The position numbers and the translations under genes were made by a program. Shown here in pieces: positions 46,033 to 58,500 of a DNA stretch of 64,000 nucleotides (positions are counted from its first letter, which is position 1; every line of letters starts with the position of its first letter). Under the pieces are notes generated by a model. It had not been told where the DNA came from, ran no database searches, and saw only the letters and a list, made by a program, of their open reading frames with translations. Source of the DNA: Isoetes taiwanensis. Its lineage: Eukaryota > Streptophyta > Lycopodiopsida > Isoetales > Isoetaceae. The stretch spans positions 21,098,677 through 21,162,676 of the forward strand of contig JAJEKV010000011.1 in assembly GCA_021234155.1 (NCBI GenBank), written 5' to 3'.

Positions 46033-46816
46033 GTGCATCACCCAGCCCTGATGGATGAGGCTTTGCTCGAAGCTGTTCTCCAGGGGCTGGGTTTTGTCAT
46101 CCCCCCCCCCCTCCCCCAGGGCCATGAGAGCACCCTTCAAGCCATCGGAGATTTGATTAGTTTAGCCTTCAAAAATCAGTCTAGGATAGGTTTCTGTAGA
46201 GCAGATTTTGAGTTCTTTAACAAGTTTTTTCTCTGTATCCTTTGTTTTGACAGAGTTGGCTCACTCAGGGTATCAGCCCATAACTCACAGCCTTATCTCG
46301 CCTTGGGCAACAACTTCGAAAGGAATCTCTTCCTCTTAGGGGTCTCCACAAAATTCGGGATTGACCCTCTCTATCACTGGGCAGATTTCTTTGATCTCCA
46401 GCCTGCAGAATGTTTCGATGACCTTGGAATTGTGGTGTGGAGGTTCGGGGTGGCGAACTAATTCTGTTTTTCTCTTGATTTTTTGTATTCTTGATTTACC
46501 CCTTTCTTTTCTTTTCTCTATTTCTTCTGGTTTTTTCTGGCTTCTTGGAATTGCTGCTTCTTTGATGGTCGATGGGACCCTCTTCCCCTGACTAGATCGT
46601 CGCAGGTCGTCCAGGGTACGAGCAGTCCTTTCTTATTATCTAGGCAGCTTTCCCCCTTCTCTTTCCAATCATTCTTTATCCCCCTTTCTTTGTCCTTTCC
46701 TCCATCTTCGGATCTTTCGCCCCCTTTTCAATTCTTTTCCCCCTTCTTTCGTTTTCTTTTGCTCATCCTTTCTGTTTCCTCTGTTCCGTCCACCCCTCGA
46801 TTATCTCTGTGACACT
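46033..46816 (+). other. Probable 5' region of the second LINE, with a 142-codon open frame of unknown nature
   Basis: An open frame at 46033-46461 begins MHHPALMDEALLEAV and contains CFDDLGIVVWRFGVAN. I recognise no domain. A strongly pyrimidine-rich stretch (46.47-46.80 kb) follows, and ORF1 of the LINE begins at 46817. The position suggests a LINE 5' UTR that may carry a short upstream ORF. Equally it could be unrelated flanking DNA. Confidence 0.4.
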
Positions 46817-48830
46817 ATGAGAACCAAGGGAGCGACAAGTAAACCGGTTATGGGAGGATCCTCTTCTTCAGCAAGGATCTCTTACGAGTACAAAGACACG
46901 GACCCAATTCTGATTATTCAAAGTTGGGATCAAATTTTTGTTTTAGATGACAAGAAAGATCAGTCGTGGATAAAGATGAAAGAACTCAAGGCCGCCTTCG
47001 ACATAATCAGGGAACAGCAAGAGGTAGCAGCAGAATGTATGGGAGTGCAGAAGGAGGGACAAATTCTGGTATGCAAACTCGAAATGCAGAGACTGGAAAA
47101 TCAATACAAAGAAGGCAAAGCCAATGATCGAGACCTAGCCTGGCAGATGCTTCAGAAGATACAGGAGATGGATAACCTTCTATATCAACTCATAAGAGTC
47201 AAGACAGGGCATTCAAAAGAAGATTACTGCAGCCTAAAAAACTAGATCTTCAGGAGGTCCATGACGGAAATGTTGCAGGCAGCAAAAGGCCTTGTCGAAG
47301 AACTCGAGGATCTTGGGTGGAAATCCAAAGCCTCATTTCGGTTGGTGAAGGTTTGGGAGGAAGCAGATGATCATGTCATCGAAAATTTCCGAAAGGGATT
47401 CAAGAATAGGCTTCCCCTTTTTGCCGCTGATACTCTGAAGGAAGTAGTAATGGACTATAAAACCTACCAACTCCTGCTCAAAGCTCCCACCAAATGTGAA
47501 ATTGCTGACAGTAATGGCTACTTCCATCCGACGGATTGTGCAAACTGTGAATGCCAAAATTGTACCAGCATCAAGGAGCAGAACCTGGACAAGAACAAGA
47601 CAAAGGTCTCCAAGCAAACTCTGAAGTCCTCGGTTCCGATCATGGGAAAATATGACAAAATCAATGGTAACTCTTACAAGAACGCTTTGCTCAATTCTTT
47701 AAATTCTGTTAATGTTGCCACTGACTCTGTTATAAAAGATGATATTAAAAAGGAAGAGGATATTCTTGATCTCAGTAATATTCTGGACAACTCGGCCAAT
47801 ACCAGATATATTAATCATGGCATCCTTGTCCACTTCCCTCAGAATTGTCCCTCCATAAGCACAGACAGTTAAGTATTGGATCACCAAGACTCTGTTAGTT
47901 CCCATTTTATCTATCTTTAAACTGGACAGTAGAACCTTTCAGATCATCTGTAAAGAGGAAAAGAATGTCCCTATGATCCTTATCAGGAAAATCTCCCTCA
48001 TTTCAGGCTTTCCAGTGTATATAATGAAATGGGACCCTCTCTACATTCCAGAAGATTTCTCCACAATTGCTACCACCACTTGGATCTCTTGTCTGAATCT
48101 CCCTATGGGATGCTGGACAGTCTCTCATCTGAGTGCTATTGCCAGCAATTTAGGGGAAATCATCCAAGTCTCTATCCCCCAAACCAGTTTCCCCTCTGTT
48201 TGCATTCAAAAGAAGATTTATTCTAATTGAGAGGACTGTATTCCCTGCAAAATTCCTAAAAGGGGAATCTTTGACCTTAAAATCTCTTACTCCAAAATGC
48301 CTCTGGCTAAAAGTTCTCCTCCTAAAGAGCATCATAAAGATAGGACCCAGAAAGACATCAGGCCAAGTAGGTTTGGAGGCCTAAGGCTAAGCCCATGGAA
48401 GATAACTGTACCAGCAGAGCTGTCTGCAACACCAGCATAAGGGTAACCAGAGAAGACAAGGTCGAGTATAATACTAGTGATTTTCAGGGTATGTATTTTC
48501 CAGACAAAGGTATTGTATTGAAATTTTCTTCAAAAGTGGTGATTAGAGTTGATCCTATCAATATGAGTATCTCAACTTTGGATCTTGGCATCTCAACTTT
48601 GGATCTTGACAAATTTGACATATGTGAGGAAACCAGGAAGGATGACTCAGAAGATGACTTTGACTTCCAAGTCAATAGCAAGACTTCCACTTTGGAAGAT
48701 CCGACCTGGTCTACAATCAACAACAGAAGGAAGAGGGGAAAGAAAAATTTCAATGAATATACTTTGGGACCCCCAAGAAGATCCCCAAGAAAGGTACCCC
48801 CCCCCCTCCAATGGATATAAATCTTAAAGG
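46817..48830 (+). pseudogene. LINE ORF1 remnant with DUF4283-like segment
   Basis: The frame starts MRTKGATSKPVMGGSSSS and continues in pieces, with a stop at about 47245 and a frame change near 47870. The stretch around 47.95-48.20 kb reads IMKWDPLYIPEDFS, TTTWISCLNLPMGCW and LSAIASNLGEIIQV. This pattern is typical of the DUF4283/CCHC-type ORF1 of plant LINEs. A low-complexity acidic/basic tail ends with PRRSPRKVPPPLQW at about 48.82 kb. Confidence 0.68.
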
Positions 48831-51800
48831 TATCACTTGGAATATCCAAGGCATCAACTCGAATATCAAAAGAGGTAGATTGAAGGTCTGCCTCTGTTCT
48901 ATGAATCTTGATTTTATTTTCTTTCAAGAGCATAAGATTCATGATGACAATATCAACTCAATAATTAAAAATGTTCTGCCTCCTGACTTCCAGCATTGGT
49001 CTCTCAAAGCTAACAACACTTCTGCAGGAATTACTATAGCTTGGAATAACAGGCTTAACCTTGCTGACATTCAAATGGTCAATGACAACAGTAGAAGATG
49101 GCAAATTATTCATGGGAAGGTTGGTGATAAAAGGATTGCTTTTATTAATGTTTATGCTTATCATCAACCCCCGGATAGAGTCAAATAGGAGTCTAGAGAG
49201 AATTCCCTATGATGAATGTGTTTTAGCAGGGGATTTTAATATGGTTACCCACAGTTATATGAGAAGTGCCAACTTCAGGCCCCTGACTGACAATGAATTT
49301 TCGAGTTGGAATTCTCTTCTTTACTCTCACCATCTCTCTTTGGCCAGGGTTACCCCCCATTCTTATAGCTGGAGTGACCACAGAGATCAGCCAGTCTGTT
49401 GCCTTCATGACAGATTTTATCTTAGTGAAACCCTTTGGAACAACAGCTCTAGGGTCACTAATTTAACCAATTACACTCTGTCCGACCATTTTCCTCAGCT
49501 CATTAATATTTGTGGCAATACTGCTCAGAGGAAGAGGAATTCTTTTTTTAAGCTTAATACTAATCTTCTTGAGCTTGATGAATTTCTGCCTAATCTTCAA
49601 CAAATTGTATCTCAAGAAAGGAAACCTAATGGTAATAGAGGTTGGATGGAATGGTAGGTGAAGGTCTCCAAAAGAATCAAGAATTGGCTCAAGGTTTGGG
49701 GAAAAGAAGTCCACAGAAGCAACACCACCCACTTACAGGATCTAAGATCCTAGTTAAACTTGGTCCAGGGACAGCAAAGGGATGAAATCAAACTTCAGAT
49801 AGTGAGAGAAGAAATCAGAATTGCCAGAGGCTAGAAAATCAAGGCAAAGGTTAAGGAACTTAACGAAGATGAAAGGAGCAATTCAAAGTATTTCTTCATC
49901 AAAGCCAAAGGCAGGGTTAAGAGAAATCATATTTACAGTATTCTTTGGGAAGGCAACAGTATTGACAATGACATGCAGCTTAAAAGTGCTGCCAAAACTC
50001 ATTTCTCCAGGATCATGGGAACTGAAGAAAATTTTAGAAAGGAGGATATTGAAAATTTTGTGTGTATCCAACAAAAAGTTACTGAACAGATGAATGATAG
50101 ATTATCTAGACCCTTTAGTTATGAGGAAATGTTGAAGGTTCTTCAGGAAATGGAAAATGGTAAAACTCCAGGCCCTGATGGTCTTCCAGCTGAATTTTTC
50201 AAGAAATCCTGGGGCATCCTGGGTATGGATATTGTATCCCTTGCCAATGAGTTTTTGATGACTAAGCTGGATTGTAGGATCAACACGTCTGATTGCCCTC
50301 ATCTCGAAAATTGAGCTTCCAGCTACCTTTTCTGATTACAGACCTATATCTCTAACCAATGTGGTTTATAAGTTGATTACAGGTACCATTGCTGCTCGGC
50401 TCAAGCCCATCCTAGAAGAAGTCATCAGTAATACTCAAAGTGCCTATTTAAGGGGAAGGTATATTCTAGATAATGTGGCTGCTGCTTCTTTAGGTATTTC
50501 TTGGGCCAAAGATTCTAACCAGTCAATTGGCCTCCTTAAACTGGACATCACAAAGGCCTTTGACACAGTAAGTTGGGCCTTCTTATGCTGGTGTTGCAAA
50601 AAACTTGGCTTCTCTGACAATGTAATTTCTGTTTTACAAGCTATTCTTCACAACTCTAGATCTGCTGTTCTTATTAATGGTGAATGTAGCCCTTTTTTTG
50701 ACATTAAAAGGGGTGTTAAGCAAGGCTGCCCTCTTGCACCCTTCCTTTTCTTAATTGTGATGGAAGGCCTGAATTGCCATTTCAAGAGAGCAAAAGATTT
50801 ACATCTAATCAAGGGTCTTAGTCTTCCCTCCCAGGAGGATGAAGAGATCCTTAACGTCCACTTTACAGATGATACTTTTCTTTTTCTTCATTTGGAAAAC
50901 CAATCCATTCAGCACACTCAGGCTATTTTGGAGGATTTTGGCAAGTGCTCGGGATGCAAAATCAATCCTGCCAAGACCAAGTTAATCTCAAGACATCAAG
51001 AAGAGGGTGAGCAAGCAGCTACAAGATTGGGATGTATGTATCTCTCCCCTAATACTAAAACTAAAATCCTAGGCATCCCCTATGCTATTAGGATCAATGC
51101 TTGTGAGCTTTGGGAGGATTTTTCTATCTAAAAATGGGAGAGCCATTTTGGCAAATTCGGTTATCTCTTCCTCTCAGGTTTACCAGTCTTCTATTATGAT
51201 GTAGATTCATTGCAGGAGGATCTAGTAGGAGATGCTGGATCCCCGTCTCTATGGAAGAATGTTGCAAGCACAAAAAGTTGGGAGGTCTGGGAGTCATAAA
51301 TATTGAGAAACAGGCCATTGCTCTGGCTGCAAAGTACTTTTACAGAGCCTGCAACAATCAGATCAATCACCCTGTAAATAATCTTATTTCTCATTATATT
51401 AGTAAATGCCACCCCTTTGGTTGGAGGAACCTCAAAATGCAGCTGCCTCACAGCATTTACTTTGACTTCACCATTCCTACTACTATGCCTTTGATTATCA
51501 AAAAGTGGATTAGGGCATGGCAAAAGGTAAAAGGTATGTATACTTGGAAAGAAGGACTTTCACAAGACCAACCTATTTTCTGGAGTCCTTCTCTCATTTT
51601 AGATGACTCTAATATTTGTCTGGCTACTAACTTCCCCAAGTTAGCCAAGCAATGGACTAATTGTGGAATTATATATATATTAGGGATATTACTGATGATT
51701 TTGTTTATCAGGAATCCAGCCTAGCAAATCTAGGAGATGACTCCAGGCAACTTTTTAATAGTATCTCTCAAAGATTGGCAGCTGGAGAATGGCATGATAC

Positions 51801-52353
51801 GGATGTATTTTGGCATATCAATGGCTTTTGTGGTTACAGAGTAAACCTGGCCTACAGGTATCTCAATAGGGGCCAAGAAAGTTCGATCCACAGGAAATGG
51901 AATATTGATAGGGTGTTAAGGAACCTGAAATTTATGTGGAAAAGTCCAATCCACCCAAAAATCAAGGCCTTTATGTGGCAGCTTTGGCACAAAGCTCTGG
52001 CCACTAACAGAAAAAGGTGGAAGCTTAACATGTCTAATTCTGACATCTGTGTTAGATGCTTGCAGGAACAGGAAGATGAAGCACATCTTTTCAAAAATTG
52101 CCTATGGGCAGAATGGACTTCGGAGATTGCTGAAACTGAGCTGAATATCCCTGGCTTGGCCAATATGCAGACTGATGAGCTCTTTTTCCCCGAAAACCCA
52201 GTGGAATGGAGAAGATACATTCTCCTATGGAGAATGTGGAAAGGAAGAAATACCTTGATATTCAAAGAAGAAATCATCTGGCCCAATGCCATTATTAAAC
52301 AGGCCCAATATGATATAAATTGGGTTTTGGAAGTATTTGGGAATCAGAAATAA
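48811..52353 (+). pseudogene. LINE ORF2 remnant: endonuclease, reverse transcriptase, zf-RVT
   Basis: The endonuclease begins at about 48811 (GITWNIQGINSNIKRGRLK) with FIFFQEHKI, and after a frame change near 49.19 kb LAGDFNMV and LSDHFPQLI. The RT region has GKTPGPDGLPAEFFKKSW, then QSAYLRGRYILDNV, LDITKAFDTVSW, RGVKQGCPLAPFLF and the catalytic box, which reads FTDDTFLF. The tail (51.66-52.35 kb) carries the zf-RVT pattern MWKSPIHPKIKAFMWQLWH, CVRCLQEQEDEAHLFKNC. Several stops and shifts show it is dead. Confidence 0.87.
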
Positions 52354-52484
52354 AACTCAATTCCTTTATTTAATGTTGATTTTGCCTTTGTTTGCAGGTA
52401 ATACTTTGATCATGTTCAAAAGGCTAAGGTGGAAGAGGATGAATCTCCATGCGAGTGCACAATGGCTTATACAACAAGAAAAAG

Positions 52485-52810
52485 GTCATTTAGCGACGTC
52501 TATAGCGGCGTACGTGCGGCGTCTATCGACGCGTCGTCGGCGTCGCCGCAGCGCCGCTTCTGAACATCGTCGCATCACGACGTCGGCGCGTCGCCGCATG
52601 AGGCCGCGGCGACGTGACTTCGGGCGTCGCATGCGACGTGACACGTGGAATATACACGTGGAATATCAAAAAAATCCCCGTGTGCCGTAAAATCCACGTG
52701 TATACGTCGCATGCGACGTCACGCAAAAAATTATGAAAATCCACGTGTAATTCGAAAAGCCACGTGGCAATAAAAAAGCCACGTGGATACGTCGCATGCG
52801 ACGTGTATGA
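52485..52810. repeat. CG-rich subterminal palindrome cluster
   Basis: Repeated CGTCGCATGCGACG palindromes and CCACGTGG / CACGTGGAATAT words occur in about 300 bp of otherwise AT-rich DNA. CACGTG words also match G-box cores, but in this setting they are more likely transposase-binding repeats. Confidence 0.75.
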
Positions 52811-53049
52811 AAAAAAAATAAAAATAAAATAAAAAAAAATAAAAAAAATAAAAAAATGTTTGGCTTAGATAATTATTACAATATGATGTACAAGGAACAA
52901 AATGGCATTTATATTTTTATATTTATATTTTAAAGTAATCACAAAAGTATTTTTATATTTATATTTTTAAATAATCACAAAAGTGAATTGTATTTATATT
53001 TTTAAATAATCACAAAAGACTCGTTAAGGGGAGTATCCACCCTTTTAGC

Positions 53050-53760
53050 CTAGAGCTAATCTATGTCAGATTCAGTGGAGTAGTCATCCGATTCGGGGGT
53101 TGCGATTGGATGGCCCTCCACCATAGTTTGCAGATCCCTCGCCGACCCCGCGCCCCATGTCCTCGTCTAGGGCTTGATTCATCTCATACTTGCTTCCTAT
53201 AAAACCAAAAGAATATGGCATTAATGTAGTTCATAGAATTATAATAATTTTCTACAACGCACCCCATTCCCGTGATGTGGGACGGTTCCCTCTTCAGATA
53301 TATCTGTTGATACAGATAATAAAGCGACTCCGTTAAGTGGCTATTTTTACGTCTTTGCTTGCTAGGGAAAACCCGTATAGCGGTCTATGACAATATAACG
53401 AGTATTAGCTAATGACATTTAAAGTTCTTATTAAAATTAATGTTAACTAATATAGCTCTTACGAATCTATGGTGAAACCCTTTCCGACCGCTGGAGCCCA
53501 AATGAGACGGCTTTCGTTCATTTTTAGTTGCTTTGTCGGTCCGAGCTCTATGTTTCTGTTCTGGATCCTTTGCACGTTCGAATGCAATCTGATTGCAAGG
53601 CACACAACATTAACACAAGTTAAAGTGAACGAATGGCAAAAAAAATAAGAAATACCTTGATATCTTCCTTGTGGAGATTAAGTGGTTTAGGGACTTTTGA
53701 CCAATCGCCTCCAACTTTTTCGCAAGTCATCTTCAGTTCCTTGACCACTCTTTGCCTTTG
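53050..53760 (-). pseudogene. Exon remnants of a CACTA-associated (PTTA/En-Spm-like) protein
   Basis: Minus-strand pieces: QRVVKELKMTCEKVGGDWS (about 53.75-53.65 kb, ending at a GT). Then IAFERAKDPEQKHRARTDKA followed by TKNERKPSHLGSSGRKGFHH (53.60-53.45 kb), and an acidic end TPESDDYSTESDID-stop near 53.06 kb. The NxxxxxxH-x-GS-K/R pattern recalls the plant transposase (Ptta/En/Spm) domain. Exon joins are guesses, and no transposase core is present. Confidence 0.45.
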
Positions 53761-53849
53761 ACATAAATCGATAGATCAACGCAATATTAAAATAATAAAA
53801 ACAAGACTATGACTAGGTCATGTACCTAACAAAAATAATAAGAAATGTG

Positions 53850-54300
53850 GGACTAGGGCGGAGCCGACCATGTCTTTGCCCTAGCTACCTCTAGCTAAAA
53901 CTGACAATGAACGTGAACTAAGGCCCGAACACCTGGTCCTCTCCACTCGCGGTGGAGCCGACCATGTCCTTGCCGTAGCCACCTCTACCTAAGAATGAGA
54001 AGAAAAGTGGACTTGGACCCGGACATCTGGTCCTCTCCACGCAAGGTGGAGCCGACCGTGCCCTTGAACAAGCCACTACAATTTTATTTTAAACCTAACA
54101 AATAACAAGTCGAAGTCGACTTGAACCCGGGTAAGTGATCCTCTCCACTCTAGGTGGAGCCGACCGTGCCCTTGAACAAGCCACTCCTTAACCTAGGAAA
54201 ATAAAATTTGATCATAGTGGAAGTGGACTTCGAACCCGGGTACACATGGTCCTCTCCACTCTAGGTGGAGCCGACCCGTGCCCTTGAACAAGCGACTCCG
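53850..54300 (+). repeat. Tandem repeat, five units of 94-111 bp
   Basis: GGAGCCGACC recurs at about 53860, 53954, 54048, 54156 and 54267. Each unit also has a CCTCTCCAC block before it and a GTGGACTTG-AACCCGG-like block between. Units are direct and diverged. Confidence 0.85.
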
Positions 54301-54429
54301 TCAAATTTTTTTAACCTATTTAAAGCTATAAAAAAAATGCAAGTGTGATGAACTTACCAAATGAAGAACGTGTGCAGACAAGATCCTGCCGGGCCCAAAT
54401 AAAAAAGGACAGCTGCCAAACCTGCAACA

Positions 54430-55195
54430 AAAAGTTAAAAGAATAAGAACAAAAAAAGAAGAAGATCGAAAAAAATAAAAAAATTAAAGCAAAAAAAATA
54501 GAAAATCAAGAAAAGAAAAAAATAATCAAAGAAGAAGATAAGGGTGGGAGAAACAAGAGAAGGGGGGAAGAAGAAATAAGGGAAGGGTCGAAGATGGGAA
54601 GGGAAAGCACGAAGGAGAGAAGAAGAAATGATGGGGAGGGGGGGGGAAGAGAAGAATAGAATCGAAGGGGAAGAGAGAATAGAAGGAGGAAGAAGGGAAG
54701 AAGGGAAGGAAAAGAAATATGAAGAGAAAAATAAGAGAAGGAGAGAAGAGAAGAATAGAATAGAATAAGAGAAGAGAATAATAGAATCGAGAAGAATAGA
54801 ATAAGAGAAGAGAAGAATAGAATCGAAGGGGAAGAGAAAGAATAGAAGGAGGAAGAAGGGAAGAAATAAGAGAAGGGAAGAAGGGAAGGAAACGAAATAT
54901 GAAGAGAAATGAGAGAAGAAGAGAAGAAATGAGAAGAAATGAGAGAAGAAGAGAAGAAGGGAAGAAGAAAGAAGAGAAGGAAAGAAGAGAAGGGAAAGAA
55001 GAGAAATATGAAGAGAAATGAGAGAAGGAGAGAAGAAATGAGAAGAAATGAGAGAAGAAGAGAAGAAGAGAAGAAGACGAAGAGAGAAGAAGAGAAGGAA
55101 AGAAGAGAAAGAAAGTAGAGAAGGGAAGAAGAAAGGAAGGGGAAAGAATAGAAGAGAAGAAATGAGAAGAAATAAGAGAAGAAGAAAAATGAAGA
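54430..55195 (+). repeat. Polypurine tract, about 760 bp, (GAAGA/GAGAA)n-like
   Basis: The plus strand is almost only A and G, with motifs such as GAAGAGAAGAAATGAGAG repeated irregularly. Long open frames on the minus strand here (Phe/Leu/Ser only) are a composition artefact. Such tracts can adopt triplex (H-DNA) structure. Confidence 0.95.
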
Positions 55196-55599
55196 ACACA
55201 AAAAACCTAGGTTAGGCATGCACCTTTCAATCCAAAAAACCTATTCAATCTAAAAAATATGATGTACTAACCTTAGAATAGTTGCTTGCAGGTCGTCGAT
55301 CAGTAGTAGCGCCAAAAGGAGTGACAGCCCAGATCGCCCAAAAAGCTCAAGAGGAAGCGAAAAGAAAAGGAGCTGGAAAGCCGGGGTTTAGAACTTTTTT
55401 AACGCAATGGGTTTAAAATTCTGAGGCGTCGCAGATGCGGCGTGGCGTCGATGGAGTGACGTGGCGCCGCATGCGACGTCTCCGCGACGTATTTTGTTAT
55501 AGCGACGTTATGGACTTTATATTTTTTTTACGCCTTTTTTTTTGGCTGTGATGCTCATTAAAGTTTGTCCCTAGGCTTATTTAGACGGTCCCGAGGCCT

Positions 55600-58500
55600 T
55601 CCCCAAAGAGGGGCCCCCTTCTAGAACGGAGGATCCAACGGTGGGATAGGGGAACCAGCCGGGAGGGTGGTCATTAGCGTGTCTTGGCCCCCGGGGAGCG
55701 CCGCGGTGACCCTAAAATGCCTCGGGAACTTTTTATATCCCGCCTCCGGGGTCCTGACTCTCCCCTCTTGTGAGGATCCCTGCACCAAGGTCCTGCCTCG
55801 TTTGACTTGGGGAGGGTGCGGCTTGGTTGCCCCCGCGGGCTATTCGGCCGCTCTAATACTACCCTTTGACCTAAACCTCCTTCTCCAAAAATTCCAAAAT
55901 TGGGCCGTGTCTTGGCGTGGAGATGAATTAGGAATCTAACGGCAAAAATCGAAATTTATTTTAGTTACAATGCATTAATTCAAATAATTTATGAATGTCT
56001 TTGAACCATTCTCTCTATCCATATGCCCCGATCTTCTAATTGCCACCATCGGGAGGAGGACAGGCCCAAACTACATTCCGTCAGTCTTTTTGCTTTGTTC
56101 TCGCCGCATTTAACTTCATTCCCAAGTAGTTATGACTCGCCCCCCAAACGCAAACCCTTCTAGAACTTGGCAACCCAATGGTTTACGATGCTGGAGGCCC
56201 TCTCCTTGCAATTTGGACCAAAGACCTTGGCTAGTCCTTGACGTGGAGTGGGGGTGTTGGCGCCGATCCCCTAAAACCCCATTTCTTTGACCTTAGGCCA
56301 ACCCTTTGATCTAGACCTTCCCTCTCGAAAAATTTGGCTCGCCAATACTGGAACGTCGACATTGCCCTAGGGACCAAGTTACGTGGCGAAAATCGGGCCC
56401 CAAAATCAAACCCTTCTAGAACAATGCAACTCCACGGGGTTTATGAATGTCTTGCCCTCTCCTTGTCGAAATTTGGGGAACTTCTGTCTTGCCAGTGGGG
56501 GTGTTGACCCGGGCGGTGACCCTAAAATCCCAAATTTCCCCTCCCCTAAGGCCCTGGGACGGACGGGCGACCTCCCTCTCCTTTGGCTCTGCCAATGGAC
56601 TCAGAACGTCGACATTGCCCTAGGGACCAAGTTCTGTGGCCAGAAGACCAAAACTCGGCCCCCAAAACGAAAACCCTTCTAGAACCTGGCAACTCACAGG
56701 GTTTACGTTTCGGAGGCCCTCTCCTTGTCAGATTTGGCCGGACCTTGCGTCGTGTCTTGACGTGGAGTGGGGGTGTTGACGCCAGAGCGGTGACCCTAAA
56801 ATCCCCCCGAAAGCTGCTTGCCCCGAATTCAGTTTATTACGAGTTAATTATGCCATCCATGTCAAATAGCTTTAGGAAGCAGTCCGTTGAACAAGGGCAT
56901 TCTCTCTATCCATATGCCTTGATAATTGAAAACACAACCATCATTACAAGCAACCAAATCTAAACCCCCAACCCGCTAGATAGTCTTTTGCTTTTTTGTA
57001 ATCATTTAACTTCATTCTAGTAGTTATGATGCTTGGAATCATTTATCTTCATTCTAATAGACCATATTCTCAATGCAATCTTAGACCAAGTATAACGTCC
57101 GGCCGGACAAGGTCAACCCCAAGTACAACAAGATCCCACAAACTCCATTTCTTTGACCTTAGCTAACCCTTTGATCTAGACCTTCTCCAAAATTCAAAAT
57201 TGGGGAACATCTTTGAATTAGGAATCTTAGGAAAAATGTGGATTTGTTTTATCAATGCATTAATTACGAATTTATGAATGTCTTTTTCTTTTTGCCAAAG
57301 GAGGACACCCAAACTCTTCCTTTCGTTCTCCTTGCTCCCTAGGGTAAAAGACCAAGTCTCGGCCCCAAAGCCAAACCCTTCTAGGACGGCAACCCACGGG
57401 GTTTTACGTTTGGGAGGCCCTTCCTTGCCATGGGGCCTTGGCGCCGTAGCGTGGAGTGGGGGGTGTTGATGCCGGCGGGGACCCTAAAATCCCCCCCTGA
57501 GGTGCTTGCCCGAATTTCCTCTCCCCAAGGCCACAAAAACCTCCCTCTCCATATGCGATTTATACCAATAGACTCGGAACCATTGCCCCGGGGACCAAGT
57601 TCCGTGGCGGAGAAGACCACCCGACCTCCAAGAAGTGCCAGTTCTTCTATCACACGATCGTAATCAATTTTAGGATGTGGATCTTCTAAGAGGGAGGGCG
57701 TGAGTGTTTTCTTTTGCAAAACCCGACCTTGTAACTTGCTCCCTAGGGTAATTTCGATTTAAGCAGGGTCGATTTGCCATTAAAGTAGCCTCCCGGATGC
57801 CCAAGCCTCCGAACGACAAAACACACTGCTTTATACAAGAGGGTGGTCGCCCGCGGTTTGACAAGTTCTCCGGCCGATCTGGAATCTTTTGGGCCTTCCC
57901 AAAGAGGGGCCCCGACCGAGGATCCAACGGTCGGATAGGGGAACCAGTCCGGGAGGGGTGGTCATTAGATCAGCCCCAGGAGCGCCGCCGGAAGGGTCGC
58001 CTTTTTGGATCCCGCCTCTGGGGTCCTGACTCTCCCCTCTTGTGAGGGATCCCCGCAAGGTCCTGGTCTCGTTTGACTTGTGGAAGGGTGCCAGCTTGGT
58101 TGCCCCCAACGGGCTGCCCCAATGTTCTAATGCTAACCCTTTGACCTAGACCTTCTCCTAAAATTTCAAAAATTGGGAATTAGGAATCCAAATTGGCAAA
58201 AATCAGAATTTATTTTTCGGACAATGCATTAATTATGAATTTATGAATGTCTTGCCACTACAAAAAGCGTCCCCCCGACTTCTACTTGCCACATCGGGGA
58301 GGAGGACAGGCCCAAACTCCAAAAACCGTCGGTTCCCCTTGTTCAGTATTCTCCTCACGGCTTCTTCGGCCAGTCCCAAGTGCAATGCACCAAGTCTCGC
58401 CCCAAACGCAAACCCTTCTAGAACCTCAGCAACCCAGCGCCCTCTCCTTGTCGATTCGGTAGGGACCTTGCGGCGTGACTTGACGTGGAGGGCGGAGGTG

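Larger units (their letters stand above)
46817..52353 (+). mobile_element. Plant L1-type LINE, decayed
   Basis: About 5.5 kb on the plus strand in the order ORF1, endonuclease, reverse transcriptase, zf-RVT. There are many frame breaks and no poly(A) tail at the right. The reverse transcriptase type (QSAYLRGRYILDNV, KAFDTVSW, KQGCPLAPFLF) and the zf-RVT tail are those of plant L1 LINEs. It therefore belongs to a lineage different from the LINE nested in copy C. Confidence 0.88.
52469..55515 (-). mobile_element. Probable CACTA (En/Spm)-like element, degenerate
   Basis: The left end ACAACAAGAAAAAGGTCATT followed by TAGCGACGTC resembles CACTA termini (CACTAC-AAGAAAA plus TTTAGCGACG subterminal repeats). 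The right end read inward gives AAAGTCCATAACGTCGCTAT. Both ends are packed with CGTCGCATGCGACG-type palindromes (52.49-52.80 and 55.42-55.51 kb). The 5-base CACTA signature itself is not intact and the 3-bp duplication could not be confirmed, so the class is tentative. Inside are coding remnants on the minus strand (53.05-53.76 kb), a roughly 100-bp tandem repeat and a polypurine tract. Confidence 0.5.

Noticed and set aside
46080-46110. C-homopolymer near 46.10 kb as a functional G-quadruplex
   Set aside because: A single C run without spaced G/C tracts; no support beyond composition.
52485-52810. CACGTG words as G-box promoter elements of a host gene
   Set aside because: They are clustered in a palindromic transposon end and no host gene lies next to them.
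54435-55219. Open frames of 237-254 codons on the minus strand made of Phe, Leu and Ser
   Set aside because: They arise from the polypurine tract; composition alone keeps all frames open. No domain and no start context.
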